Shown in pieces: positions 1 through 7,971 of a DNA stretch of 11,377 bases; position 1 is the first letter of the stretch, and each line of letters starts with the position of its first letter. The notes under the pieces were generated by a model. The model was not told the DNA's origin. It ran no database searches and saw only the letters and a list, made by a program, of their open reading frames with translations. Source of the DNA: JBGPRB01 sp964422155 (GTDB taxonomy: Bacteria > Chloroflexota > Dehalococcoidia > Dehalococcoidales > RBG-16-60-22); contig CAYQZZ010000066.1 in NCBI GenBank assembly GCA_964422155.1, positions 1-11,377 on the forward strand, given 5' to 3'. A program made the translations under genes and the position numbers.

Positions 1-537
1 GCAAAGGTGTTCGATGTGCCAATAGTTCATTTTGGTCGCATCGTAATCGGGGTCAATGCCGTGGGCTTTTTCATCCCTATCATAATTACGTTTAATATGC
101 TGGCATCCAGACGTGTCCCGTGGAAGCATTTCTGCCTTCTGGCAGTCATTATTGCAGCGGTAACCTATCTCTATGCCTTTATTCAGCCCGGACTGGGAGT
201 GGTAATTTTCCTTTTTGCCATTCCACCGATTCTGGCATCGGGGATTGCCTTCATGTTCCGGAGAATGAAAGGTTTGAGCAATTTAAATACGGCTCTTCTG
301 GCCTACGCCGGAGCCACAATCGGGGTGCTGGTTGGAGCCGACCTCCTTAACCTGCACAAGCTGGCCAACCATGACTGGGGGAAGCCAACATTGGTATCAG
401 TAGGCGGCGGAAGTATCCTGGATGCCGTCTTCCTGGCGGGAATAGTGGCATTGTTTGCCGATTTCGTGTTCCGCAGTCGGGAAGAGAATATACTTGGCAG
501 ACTGGTGAGGGTACTCCGGGAGGCATGGCCAAGATGA
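1..537 (+). CDS. DUF1614-like integral membrane protein (5' end probably outside window)
   Basis: The reading frame is open from the first base. A GTG at base 7 could be a start, but no SD can be seen because the window begins there, so the gene is best treated as 5'-partial. The visible protein of about 176 residues (counted from the GTG) is very hydrophobic, with about five membrane segments (near residues 16-32, 43-58, 64-83, 97-114 and 136-152). The C-terminal half carries GATIGVLVGADLLNL followed by SVGGGSILDAVFLAGI. This matches the pattern I know from the DUF1614 family (GADLLNL, then a Gly-rich SIGGAG-like stretch with Asp and FL.GI). The function of that family is unknown. The stop overlaps the start of the next gene by 4 bases (ATGA), so the two are probably co-transcribed and translationally coupled. 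Family call is moderately sure; no biochemical role can be assigned. Confidence 0.75.
   Translation, partial: AKVFDVPIVHFGRIVIGVNAVGFFIPIIITFNMLASRRVPWKHFCLLAVIIAAVTYLYAFIQPGLGVVIFLFAIPPILASGIAFMFRRMKGLSNLNTALLAYAGATIGVLVGADLLNLHKLANHDWGKPTLVSVGGGSILDAVFLAGIVALFADFVFRSREENILGRLVRVLREAWPR
518..523 (+). promoter_or_regulatory. Ribosome binding site deciding the pilin-like gene start
   Basis: GGGAGG lies 10 bases before the ATG at 534 but only 1 base before the ATG at 525. The spacing favours 534, which also gives the ATGA stop-start overlap with the upstream gene. Confidence 0.55.
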
Positions 538-1784
538 GAGCTGGAATTCGGAGCCTGTGGAAAGAGGAAAGAGGGGTCTCTGTGGTGATTGGCGCCATGC
601 TGATGTTGCTGATTGTGGCGGCGATGTGGGGCACCATACAGGCTTTCCTCGTGCCTGACTGGAATAAGGATGTAGAATACGAGCACCTTAATATAGTCCA
701 CGACGATATGATAACTTTCAAATCAGACGTGGAGGATGTAGCATTATCCGGAGCGCCAAAATCCAGTGATTTCCAAATGGGAGTACGCTATCCCAACCGG
801 ATGTTCCTGGCGAATCCCGGTACCGGGGTGGCCGGCTCGCTGACCTCGGATAATGTGGCGGTCAGCATTGTATATACCATCGATGCCCCGGGGGACCCGG
901 TGATTACCCAGAACTATAGCTCAAACCGCATAATTTATGAGGTGCAGGGAACTATTGACCGCCCCAGGCTGGTCTATGAACACGGGGTAATAATCAGGGA
1001 CTATGGGAACGCTAGCGCCACCACGGACGAGCAGGCGCTAGTCATTGGTGATGAGATATTTCTACCGGTTTTAACCGGGAACTTAACGGCGTCTTCTTCC
1101 ATGGAAACGGAGTCGATTGCGTTAAAACCGCTTTCCCAATCTCCCGGCTCCTCTAAGATTAAATCAGTAGTAATCACACTAAATACGCTTTATCCGCAGG
1201 TCTGGACACAGCTCCTGGCCGGGACGAGCACCGCGACAACAACGGTATCGGTTAACCAGACGCAAAGTAAGATTATAATAACAAGCACGGCAGTAAGGCA
1301 GATATACTTTCCCGGGGGAGAAGTAATCACAGATGCATTGTATGCCGGTATGATCAGGTTCAGTACCGTATACTCTACGGGTTCCCTCAGTACAACAATA
1401 GACATTGGCCAGGCCTACCCCTGTATCTTTGATATTTCCATTGCTGTTGCAGGCTCAGGCCCTGACAGGCAGACCCATTCCACGATAACCGCGACGGTGA
1501 GAAATGCATCCGCTCCCTTTGACATCAACGCTGATCTCACGGCGCTTACCAACGACCCGGCGACTTATGCTGTTCTTCCGGACTATTCATCGCCGGATAG
1601 TATCACCGCTACCAGCTGGGCGTTAACTCACGTGAACACTGTTAGGTGGACCAATTTTACACACCCGGCAGCGGTTCAAAATGAAGGTTATGTCATATCA
1701 TTCCGGGTCGCTAACACCGTAAATCACATGCAGTACGTTGTGTCGCGAGTATTCATCCGGCATGGCCAGGTAAGTTGGCAATAG
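534..1784 (+). CDS. Large archaeal-style type IV pilin-like secreted protein
   Basis: The protein is 416 residues from the ATG at 534 (419 from the ATG at 525). The N-terminus is a class III (prepilin) signal: a charged stretch KEERG at residues 10-14, then VSVVIGAMLMLLIVAAMWG, a hydrophobic helix of about 20 residues. Archaeal pilins and archaellin-like proteins with the DUF1628-type N-terminus have the same (R/K)(A/G)VSPVIG pattern. Cleavage by a prepilin peptidase is likely after Gly14, leaving the helix to anchor or assemble the protein. The bacterial pilin Glu5 is absent. The remaining ~370 residues are rich in Ser, Thr, Val and Asn and look like secreted beta structure, with many potential surface-exposed NxT/NxS sites. 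It is much longer than usual pilins (100-200 residues), so it may be a minor or adhesive subunit, or a membrane-tethered surface protein that only borrows the pilin signal. No pilus assembly ATPase or prepilin peptidase is in view. It is coupled to the upstream DUF1614-like gene. Confidence 0.75.
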   Translation: MRAGIRSLWKEERGVSVVIGAMLMLLIVAAMWGTIQAFLVPDWNKDVEYEHLNIVHDDMITFKSDVEDVALSGAPKSSDFQMGVRYPNRMFLANPGTGVAGSLTSDNVAVSIVYTIDAPGDPVITQNYSSNRIIYEVQGTIDRPRLVYEHGVIIRDYGNASATTDEQALVIGDEIFLPVLTGNLTASSSMETESIALKPLSQSPGSSKIKSVVITLNTLYPQVWTQLLAGTSTATTTVSVNQTQSKIIITSTAVRQIYFPGGEVITDALYAGMIRFSTVYSTGSLSTTIDIGQAYPCIFDISIAVAGSGPDRQTHSTITATVRNASAPFDINADLTALTNDPATYAVLPDYSSPDSITATSWALTHVNTVRWTNFTHPAAVQNEGYVISFRVANTVNHMQYVVSRVFIRHGQVSWQ

Positions 1785-2180
1785 GAGTACTTGAGAGGAG
1801 TGTTAATCACTTACTACCCATTATTTTTAATCGGACATTTATCGCCCCGGGCTTCCTGGGCTGTTGTTTGCTGAAGGTCCAGCTTTAACCTGACCAGAAC
1901 CAGAAAACAGAGACGAAAGCCCATTTTATTGCCCCGATTGAGGTAGCTACAACAACTCAGTATGTTTGCAAAGGTAACAAGAAAGTATGTTGTGCAATCA
2001 CAGCTGATACTAGATTTCAAAAAGTACTGAATTTTTACCTTGGATTTTTATCTTGCCCTCTAAAAATGCATGTTGTATGATTCTCTTGTTTCTCAATGGA
2101 ACAATGAAAGCCCCGATATCACTGCTCACTTATCTTCAATCCATCTTAATATCAATTTATCACACCCATCTGCTGGTTAT
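1785..2180. other. Intergenic stretch without a gene
   Basis: About 400 AT-rich bases between the pilin-like gene and the transporter promoter. Apart from the weak hairpin at 1844-1861, nothing convincing was seen. A minus-strand open frame of 68 codons (1814-2020) has no SD and no recognisable protein character. Confidence 0.6.
1844..1861 (+). terminator. Possible terminator hairpin after the pilin-like gene
   Basis: GCCC (1844-1847) pairs with GGGC (1858-1861). Inside it, after one C/T mismatch, GG pairs with CC around a GCTT loop. The stem is followed by TGTTGTTTG, a broken T-rich tract. It lies about 60 bases after the pilin-like stop, where a terminator is expected, but it is short and imperfect. 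Confidence 0.3.
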
Positions 2181-2208
2181 TTGACAATTCAATAAAAAGA
2201 ACTATAAT
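2181..2208 (+). promoter_or_regulatory. Consensus sigma70-type promoter for the transporter genes
   Basis: A perfect -35 box TTGACA (2181-2186) and a perfect -10 box TATAAT (2203-2208) are separated by 16 bases. Transcription would start near 2215, giving a leader of about 150 bases before the solute-binding protein gene. The AT-rich context fits. Both boxes match the consensus fully, which suggests strong basal expression. No clear operator was seen. Confidence 0.75.
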
Positions 2209-2349
2209 TAGCTTGACTGCAGGGCGTAAACCACTCAATAGTTCAACAAAATAAGTATATTTATCTCAAAGCTATAAAAGGAGGTACGCATAGAAGAATA
2301 TCAAATTTTAGCAAAAAACCACTCATTATTGATGGAAGGAATTATGAAA

Positions 2350-2356
2350 AAGGAGG
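2350..2356 (+). promoter_or_regulatory. Ribosome binding site deciding the solute-binding protein start
   Basis: AAGGAGG is 8 bases before the ATG at 2365, whose product begins directly with a lipoprotein signal. The in-frame ATGs at 2329, 2332 and 2344 lack a comparably placed SD and would add charged residues ahead of the signal. Confidence 0.8.
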
Positions 2357-2364
2357 ATCGATTA

Positions 2365-3987
2365 ATGAAGAAATTACTTTTTATAGCATTAATTATAGTT
2401 TTAGCAATCGGTGCTATCTTCACTAGCTGCGCTAAGCCATCACCAGCCCCAACGCCGGCACCGGCTCCCGCTCCTGCACCAACGCCAGCACCGTCACCGA
2501 GTATACAATCTGCACTGCCCCCGGGCGCATGGCCGGTCAAACCCCCAGAGCAGTTAGGTGGTGATTTTGTCTGGGCCTCGACTCTTGGTATAACGAATAT
2601 GGGTTCACACATTGATGCTAACTCCCCCTCGATAACTTATCCGATATTTGAGCCTTTACTCAGAACCGATGAAAACGGGAGACTCTTCGGCTGGCTGGCT
2701 GAATCCTGGCAAATTAGTCCGGACAAGAGCAGTATCACATTTTATTTGCGCAAGGGTGTCAAGTTTCACGATGGCACCGACTTCAATGCTGAGGCGGTTA
2801 AGTACAACCTGGAGCAGGTGCTAGCAGCTAATCTCGCCGGCTCTTTCGTGCTGAAGAAGGTGTCCTCCTATGACATTATTGACCCCTACACTCTTCGCAT
2901 GAATCTTACGGCGTATGATCAGACCTTGTTGCTAAGGCTGGCTCAAACAGCTATCGGACAGATGTCATCGCCAACGGCGATGAAAACTAAAACGACCCCT
3001 GAGGAACGCGCCGTAGGAACTGGCCCGTTCATGTTTAATAGCTGGAAGCGGGATGACTTTGTTAAAGCGGTGAAAAACCCTAATTACTGGCAGAAAGGCA
3101 AACCCTACGTCGATTCTGTCACGTATAGGGCAATCATTGATTCTACGACCATGCTCATGGCTTTCAAGGCGGGGGAGGTGCACATTGTTGCGCCGATAGA
3201 ACCCGTAGATGTATTGAAATTTAGACAGGAGGGCTATGAAGCTGGTCCGCAGGGATTATCTTGGGTCCACAGTATCATTCCTGATGGTAACAACCCGGAT
3301 TCGCCCTTCGCCGACAAAAGGGTGCGTCAGGCATTAGAGTACGCTATTGACAGGAAGGGGTTTGTGGAAGGGATTGGTATGGGATTATACAAAGCTACGT
3401 ATCAGATGGCTACGCCCGAAAATCCCTGGTATGACCCCAGCCTGAAGCCCTATGAGTATAATGTGGCAAAGGCAAAACAGCTGCTGGCTGAGGCTGGCTA
3501 CCCTAAGGGTTTTAAGACCGCGTTTGTCACGGATGTAAGGGGTCGCAAGGATATTATCACGGCAGTGGTGACTTATCTGAAAGAGGTAGGCATTGAAGTC
3601 GAAGTTGATATCGCGACCCTCCCCAGGATTACCGAGCTTCAGCAAAAAGGTTGGAAAGGAATTCTGTACCCCGGCTTTCCACAGCCAATTAATTTAGTAA
3701 ACTATGTCGCCCGCTGGGGCGACCAAAATAATTTCGTCAGCTTCTATCGCCCAGCCGGGTGGCAGAGTAAGTGGGAAACACTGGCTACCGAGCCTGATAA
3801 TGCAAAAAGGGAAAACCTGCTTAAGGAAACAGTCAGGCTCATATACGACGAAAGTATCGCCATTCCATTAGCGGACACTAATTCGCTTTACGCACGTAAT
3901 TCCGGCCAGGTTTATAATTACTGGTTTCACTCGAATGCCACAAGTGGCTGGTGGGAATCAGCAGATATCTGGATTAAGAAAAAATGA
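2365..3987 (+). CDS. ABC transporter solute-binding lipoprotein, peptide/nickel family 5
   Basis: The product (540 residues) is the extracytoplasmic receptor of a DppA/OppA-like ABC importer (SBP_bac_5 family), which binds a peptide or related small ligand and delivers it to the permeases. The N-terminus MKKLLFIALIIVLAIGA is a signal peptide ending in FTSC, so Cys22 is the probable lipidated residue; Phe at -3 is an unusual lipobox residue. Next comes a flexible Pro/Ala/Thr linker (about residues 24-45) that would hold the domain off the membrane. The family signature around residues 112-137 is clear: ESWQISPD, then TFYLRKGVKFHDG. The family-typical features RAVGTGPFMF-like (E.AVGTGPF), NPNYW and DKRVRQALEYAIDR are also present. 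The length is normal. It is the first gene after the strong promoter at 2181 and lies 369 bases upstream of the two permeases. The true ligand cannot be told from sequence. A DppA or OppA name would be over-specific. Confidence 0.93.
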   Translation: MKKLLFIALIIVLAIGAIFTSCAKPSPAPTPAPAPAPAPTPAPSPSIQSALPPGAWPVKPPEQLGGDFVWASTLGITNMGSHIDANSPSITYPIFEPLLRTDENGRLFGWLAESWQISPDKSSITFYLRKGVKFHDGTDFNAEAVKYNLEQVLAANLAGSFVLKKVSSYDIIDPYTLRMNLTAYDQTLLLRLAQTAIGQMSSPTAMKTKTTPEERAVGTGPFMFNSWKRDDFVKAVKNPNYWQKGKPYVDSVTYRAIIDSTTMLMAFKAGEVHIVAPIEPVDVLKFRQEGYEAGPQGLSWVHSIIPDGNNPDSPFADKRVRQALEYAIDRKGFVEGIGMGLYKATYQMATPENPWYDPSLKPYEYNVAKAKQLLAEAGYPKGFKTAFVTDVRGRKDIITAVVTYLKEVGIEVEVDIATLPRITELQQKGWKGILYPGFPQPINLVNYVARWGDQNNFVSFYRPAGWQSKWETLATEPDNAKRENLLKETVRLIYDESIAIPLADTNSLYARNSGQVYNYWFHSNATSGWWESADIWIKKK

Positions 3988-4356
3988 TGTAAAAAGACGT
4001 GCCAACTACGCCACACTGGCATAGGGTTAGGGTACCTGAATCCATCACGGAGCGGGGCAATTTGAAATATGCGTGAAACAAGTTGCCCCCGCTCCTAACT
4101 TGGACAAGCCAGAGCCAAAAAGTTGCAGGCGATTTTTCTAGTTTCGAGTTACGCGCGAGTAGAAAAATATTTCGACACTTCTGCGTAAGATTTTATCCTT
4201 AATGGATTAACCTTAGCGATAATTTTTTATAGATATTTACTGAGCGACAAAGAAGGCTTAATGCCCCGACCGTAAGGTCGTGGGAGGTTTAATCTGTTTT
4301 AAAAGCTTTTATTCATGCCAGTATGTTATCGGGGAACGGATTATCTGGGGATTTAA
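3988..4356 (+). other. Gap between binding protein and permeases; holds RNA structure and a possible weak promoter
   Basis: No gene was seen in these 369 bases. They contain the strong hairpin at 4049-4095 and a small perfect hairpin CGACC-GTAA-GGTCG (4267-4280) with a GNRA-type loop. There is also a poor promoter candidate, TCGACA (4172-4177), 16 bases, TATCCT (4194-4199). The arrangement allows the receptor to be made in excess of the permeases, with read-through or a second weak promoter feeding the latter. Confidence 0.4.
4049..4095 (+). promoter_or_regulatory. Strong mRNA stem-loop between binding protein and permease genes
   Basis: GGAGCGGGGCAA (4049-4060) pairs with TTGCCCCCGCTCC (4083-4095) with one bulged C. 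Four more pairs (4061-4064 with 4079-4082, one of them G-U) extend the stem around a 14-base loop. It begins about 60 bases after the receptor stop and is not followed by a T run. It is therefore more likely a 3' stabiliser or partial attenuator that raises receptor mRNA over permease mRNA than a full terminator. Confidence 0.6.
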
Positions 4357-5313
4357 GTGACTGCATACATTATTCGCCGCTTATTTCTGGGTCTTATCAC
4401 GATCATACTGATTACCGTAATAGTGTTTCTGGTGATGCGACTTTTACCAGGTGACCCGTTAATGTTGTACTTGAGCGCGGGGGAAATGGGGCAGATGACC
4501 CCTGTTCAGATACAGGAACTGAGTCATAAGTTTGGTCTGGATAAAAATCTGCTCATTCAATATGTTGACTGGATGGGTAATGTCCTGCGTGGCGATTTAG
4601 GGTCATCTATATTTTACGATGAGAATGTGGGCTCTCTCATTAAAGAGCGTATACCTATAACTATGCATCTGGGGGTTGCCGCTTTCATAGTAGGCAATTT
4701 TTTTGGAATTTTCTTTGGTGTGGTCTGCGCCTTGAGGCGAGGTAAGTGGATTGACTCTATAATCACATTCCTGGCGAACATAGGGATAACGATGCCCCCT
4801 TTCTTGATCGGCATTCTGCTAATTTTTCTGCTATCTCTTCAATTAAAATGGTTGCCCACCACTGGTTATACATCTCCATTCACCGATTTCTGGATGAGTA
4901 CCAAACAGGTAATCATGCCGGTTTTCTGTATGTCACTTTTCACCATAGCCGCACAATGCCGCCAGGCACGCTCATCTATGCTCGAGGTCATAAAGCAGGA
5001 TTATATCCGTACCGCCTGGGCTAAAGGCCTGGGAGAGATGACGATAGTACTCAGGCACGCCATTAAAAATGCGCTTATTCCTGTGATTACTGTGATGGGC
5101 CTCCAGGTAAGCGTCATCTTTGGTGGCTCAGTACTCATTGAGACTGTTTTTAATATCCCCGGTTTGGGTAGATTGATGGCATCGTCCGTGTTACAACAGG
5201 ATTTCATGGTTGTTCAGGCTGTTGTCCTTATGATAGGCGCGGTGGTAGTGCTGGCTAACCTGGCAGTTGATATGTCGTATGGCTGGCTTGACCCCCGGAT
5301 TAGATTCGACTAA
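4357..5313 (+). CDS. ABC transporter permease, DppB/OppB-type
   Basis: The product (318 residues) is one of the two membrane subunits of a peptide/nickel-type importer. It starts at GTG 4357; GGGG six bases upstream is a weak SD. The N-terminus TAYIIRRLFLGLITIILITV and the following RLLPGDP are typical of DppB-type subunits. The periplasmic region has the usual LSHKFGLDKNLLIQYVDWM and RGDLGSSI blocks (about residues 55-85). About six membrane segments follow the family plan. The cytoplasmic EAA loop that contacts the ATPase is at about residues 215-243 (DYIRTAWAKGLGE, then HAIKNALIPV). The C-terminus VDMSYGWLDPRIRFD is also characteristic. Length is normal and nothing is missing. It lies 11 bases before the second permease and should form a heterodimer with it. 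The intact EAA loop implies an ATPase partner although none is encoded here. Confidence 0.93.
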   Translation: MTAYIIRRLFLGLITIILITVIVFLVMRLLPGDPLMLYLSAGEMGQMTPVQIQELSHKFGLDKNLLIQYVDWMGNVLRGDLGSSIFYDENVGSLIKERIPITMHLGVAAFIVGNFFGIFFGVVCALRRGKWIDSIITFLANIGITMPPFLIGILLIFLLSLQLKWLPTTGYTSPFTDFWMSTKQVIMPVFCMSLFTIAAQCRQARSSMLEVIKQDYIRTAWAKGLGEMTIVLRHAIKNALIPVITVMGLQVSVIFGGSVLIETVFNIPGLGRLMASSVLQQDFMVVQAVVLMIGAVVVLANLAVDMSYGWLDPRIRFD

Positions 5314-5324
5314 GGTGTTCGGAA

Positions 5325-6218
5325 ATGAGTGATAGTTCTGGCGCTGCAGGAATTTCCCAGATGCCGCCGAAATACAGCGAGACGAGGCGTATGCTGTCCG
5401 TCTTCTTCGGCCGTCCTCTCCCTGTTATCGGACTGATCCTTATTATCCTTCTTATCATCACTGCCATTTTTGCCCCCCTGCTGGCTCCCTATAACCCCGA
5501 TAAAATGGATATGCCACATAAATTACAGTCACCCAACAATGAACACCTGCTCGGTACCGACTCTCTGGGTAGAGATACGCTAAGTCGAGTTATTTATGGC
5601 TCGCGAATCTCACTTATTATTGGTATCATAGCAATCAGTATAGCTGCGGTGGCGGGTATGTCCCTGGGTTTAATCGCGGCGTATTTCGGCGGCATTACAT
5701 ACCAGTTGATCATGAGATGCATTGATGCTCTAATGGCCTTTCCCATGCTGATGCTAGCTCTACTTATTGCCGCATTACTCGGCGGTGGTATTAAAAACAT
5801 CATTATAGCCCTGTCTATTGGCATGATATCAGCGCCAACCCGCATGATGTGCGGCGTTGTCATGTCCGGTAAGCAAAATGACTATATACTGGCCACGCGC
5901 TCTATGGGTGCCAGTAACTTGCGGATAATGCTGCGGCATATCTTACCTAATGCCTTTCAACCGCTTCTAGTGATGCTTACTGTAGGGTTAGGAGCTACTA
6001 TTCTCGCAGAAGCCGGTCTCAGTTTCTTGGGTGTTGGTGTCTCGCCACCCACGCCTGCATGGGGCAGTATGGTGAATGATGGTTATAAGTTTCTCCTTAG
6101 CAATCCAGAGTTATGCCTGGCGCCCGGGATAGCTATTATGCTGGTAGTCTTCGGCTTTAACATGATGGGAGATGGTTTGAGAGATGCGTTAGACCCCCGG
6201 CTCAGAGGCCTGCTATAG
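5325..6218 (+). CDS. ABC transporter permease, DppC/OppC-type
   Basis: The product (297 residues) is the second membrane subunit of the same importer. AAGGTG seven bases before ATG 5325 acts as the SD, and only 11 bases separate it from the previous stop. An OppC-type N-terminal segment holds one membrane helix (about residues 33-52) followed by LAPYNP. Next is the family block HLLGTDSLGRDTLSRVIYGS (74-93), then five further helices. The EAA loop is at about residues 186-214 (DYILATRSMGASNLR, then HILPNAFQPL). EAGLSFLGVGVSPPTPAWG (229-247) and GDGLRDALDPRLR near the C-terminus complete the pattern. The gene is intact. In most gene clusters of this family one or two ATPase genes (DppD/DppF type) follow directly. 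Here a 322-base gap and a gene on the opposite strand follow, so the ATPases must come from elsewhere. Confidence 0.93.
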   Translation: MSDSSGAAGISQMPPKYSETRRMLSVFFGRPLPVIGLILIILLIITAIFAPLLAPYNPDKMDMPHKLQSPNNEHLLGTDSLGRDTLSRVIYGSRISLIIGIIAISIAAVAGMSLGLIAAYFGGITYQLIMRCIDALMAFPMLMLALLIAALLGGGIKNIIIALSIGMISAPTRMMCGVVMSGKQNDYILATRSMGASNLRIMLRHILPNAFQPLLVMLTVGLGATILAEAGLSFLGVGVSPPTPAWGSMVNDGYKFLLSNPELCLAPGIAIMLVVFGFNMMGDGLRDALDPRLRGLL

Positions 6219-6540
6219 TAATTTTTTGAAGCTGTGACGCTTTGTAGTCAAAATCTGAGCTGTATTATGCTGTCCCGCGATGGAGATCCCAGCGAGCGAT
6301 GTTACCCGTGTTAAGAGCTTAATAAAGGGGAGCGAATTCTCCAACCCCTAACCATGGCCACACTATACACATTTTCTCTTTGAACTCCGTTAAAAATCGC
6401 TAAGTTAGCTTCCAGTCATAGCCTGATATATCGTGCCAGTTCTCTGTTGCCAGCTTGCGAATATCTTGCCTCTCCTTCCGAGGTCGGCTCTGATTGCCGG
6501 GGTTGCCGGCCTTGTTAATATTCTCAATCAAAAATCATAT
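6219..6540. other. Convergent intergenic stretch without a gene
   Basis: About 320 bases separate the second permease (+) from the cupin gene (-). No ORF with coding character was seen, and no trace of an ATPase gene such as a Walker A-like stretch. One small hairpin, GCCGG (6496-6500) with CCGGC (6506-6510), sits inside a wider TGATTG/CAATCA inverted repeat (6491-6530). It could help end transcription from either side, but it lacks a clear T run. Confidence 0.45.
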
Positions 6541-7455
6541 TTATGACCGGATAAAGGAACTACCCTCCGAACGCTCTTTGAAGGTACCAATACCGAAAAC
6601 TATAGCCATTTCTACGTGGGGTTTTCTTACTTTCTTCCAGTTTAACGGTCCATGCCTTAATCCTTTCGGGATAAAGATTGCATAACTTGTATTATATTGC
6701 AGCAAGTCACCACCAAGACCGTATTCCATATCCGCCCCCAAGTCTTCGGGGTTGTCGGGGTCACCCCCGATATGCAGGACAATTTCCTCATTATTATGGT
6801 GTACATGCTCACCAATCCTAGGTTTAACTATGTCATATACCCAGGCCCAATCAATGTAGAGATTGGCCGCGTTTATCTGGACACTACTCATATAGGTCAT
6901 GGAGGGACTCTGGAGGCCTCTGAACCCCAGCGCCGCCTCCCGCATGGGACTCCGGATGGCATATTGCTCATAGTCAAAATTGATGGTTTTCTGGAGAGCG
7001 CCTTTATTAGGTTTATTAATGCTGCTTCTCTCCAGACTCTCCAGCGGGTTGCCGTTATTCAATGCAAGAATCATCTCGACATGTGGGAACTGGAACTTCC
7101 TCCAGGTTACCGGGCCATGTGGTGTTCCTTTCGGTATAAACATGCTGGTGGTGGTATTAAACGTGACGGATTGACCGCCGATGTAAAACTCAATTTCACC
7201 ACCAAGAACCTGGGGAGTATACGGGTTACCACCCCAGTATAGAATTACTTCATCAAAATCATGGATATGCTCATGAATATGCGGGTTGGGAACGGGTATG
7301 TTATAAACCCAGCCGAGTTCGATATAATAGTTGGCTTCGGGGACTTGACGATTGCTCATAAAAGTCATCGCGGGGCTTTGCCGGTTTTTTACCCCGGGAA
7401 CCGCCTCGTAAACCGGTTTCCTGACAACATACCTTTCCCATTTCGACGTTTTCAT
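6541..7455 (-). CDS. Two-domain (tandem) cupin protein with two intact metal sites
   Basis: The product (304 residues) starts at ATG 7455 on the minus strand, because AAAGGAG is 8 bases upstream; a TTG start at 7482 would swallow that SD. It consists of two copies of one cupin unit, about residues 28-132 and 182-287. Each has the same order: a FMSN/YMSS strand, a WVY strand, metal motif 1, a Gly-rich turn with GG.P, then metal motif 2. Likely ligands are His63, His65, Glu69 and His113 in copy 1 (HEHIHDFDE, PKGTPHGPV) and His217, His219, Glu223 and His268 in copy 2 (GEHVHHNNEE, PKGLRHGPL). Both sites look complete. There is no signal peptide, so it is probably cytoplasmic. Cupins of this kind can be oxygenases, isomerases or ligand sensors, and the substrate cannot be told. 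It is monocistronic with its own promoter and runs toward the transporter genes. Confidence 0.88.
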   Translation of the reverse strand: MKTSKWERYVVRKPVYEAVPGVKNRQSPAMTFMSNRQVPEANYYIELGWVYNIPVPNPHIHEHIHDFDEVILYWGGNPYTPQVLGGEIEFYIGGQSVTFNTTTSMFIPKGTPHGPVTWRKFQFPHVEMILALNNGNPLESLERSSINKPNKGALQKTINFDYEQYAIRSPMREAALGFRGLQSPSMTYMSSVQINAANLYIDWAWVYDIVKPRIGEHVHHNNEEIVLHIGGDPDNPEDLGADMEYGLGGDLLQYNTSYAIFIPKGLRHGPLNWKKVRKPHVEMAIVFGIGTFKERSEGSSFIRS

Positions 7456-7463
7456 TCGGGGTA

Positions 7464-7470
7464 CTCCTTT
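7464..7470 (-). promoter_or_regulatory. Ribosome binding site deciding the cupin start
   Basis: AAAGGAG on the minus strand is 8 bases from the ATG at 7455. It supports that start over the TTG at 7482. Confidence 0.75.
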
Positions 7471-7501
7471 ATTTATTGCCAATACAGAAATGCATTAGGC
7501 T

Positions 7502-7530
7502 ATTATATCTTTCCTGACTTGCTAGTTCAA
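7502..7530 (-). promoter_or_regulatory. Sigma70-type promoter of the cupin gene, with a possible operator
   Basis: On the minus strand the -35 box TTGAAC (7525-7530) and the -10 box TATAAT (7502-7507) are 17 bases apart. The predicted start near 7495 leaves a leader of about 40 bases. An inverted repeat ACTTG-6-CAAGT (7517-7532) covers the -35 box and could be a repressor site. The promoter is well supported; the operator is a weak guess. Confidence 0.7.
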
Positions 7531-7971
7531 GTTAAGACCCGAATCTGTCTCTCTAATGACACCCCAATTTCCTAAATCGGGCCACCTGAAGTCCGGCAGG
7601 CAATCTAATCGACGGGACAGCTTTTGACTTCCCAGTAGTTTGTGCACCTCACCGGAACCCGTTAGGCTTATCTTATCCCCTGACGAACCAAGTTGCATCC
7701 CCTAGCTCTAGAAATAATATACAAGTAATTTGTTGGGTAACAGTCGCTTGAAATGTGTAGGCTCAGTCCAAAGGATGAATGAGTCTGTCCACACTCGGTA
7801 AAACGTAAATTGGGTCTAATTGGTGTGTTATTGAAGCTATTGGGGAAAGATTCATCCCACAGAGTTTTAATCACGTGCGTGGTGGCAGCTTAATCTGAGG
7901 ATACCCGAAAAAGTCGGTTTAATATCCGCCTCGCTTGAACATCCAACTTCTGCAAACATGGCGGAGAGGTA
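7531..7971. other. Divergent intergenic stretch without a gene
   Basis: About 440 bases lie between the cupin promoter (-) and the zinc-ribbon promoter (+). No tRNA-like fold, no ORF with good start and SD, and no strong repeat was seen. A 68-codon minus-strand open frame (7668-7874) has no recognisable features. The stretch may be decayed DNA at the edge of the accessory block. Confidence 0.5.

Noticed and set aside
2277..2285. Strong SD-like AAAGGAGGT upstream of the solute-binding protein gene
   Set aside because: No ATG, GTG or TTG lies within a usable distance, so no leader peptide can be supported; it may be a relic or chance.
6697..7242. Plus-strand ORF of 181 codons inside the cupin gene
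   Set aside because: It is antisense to a clear two-cupin protein and has no domain character or SD.
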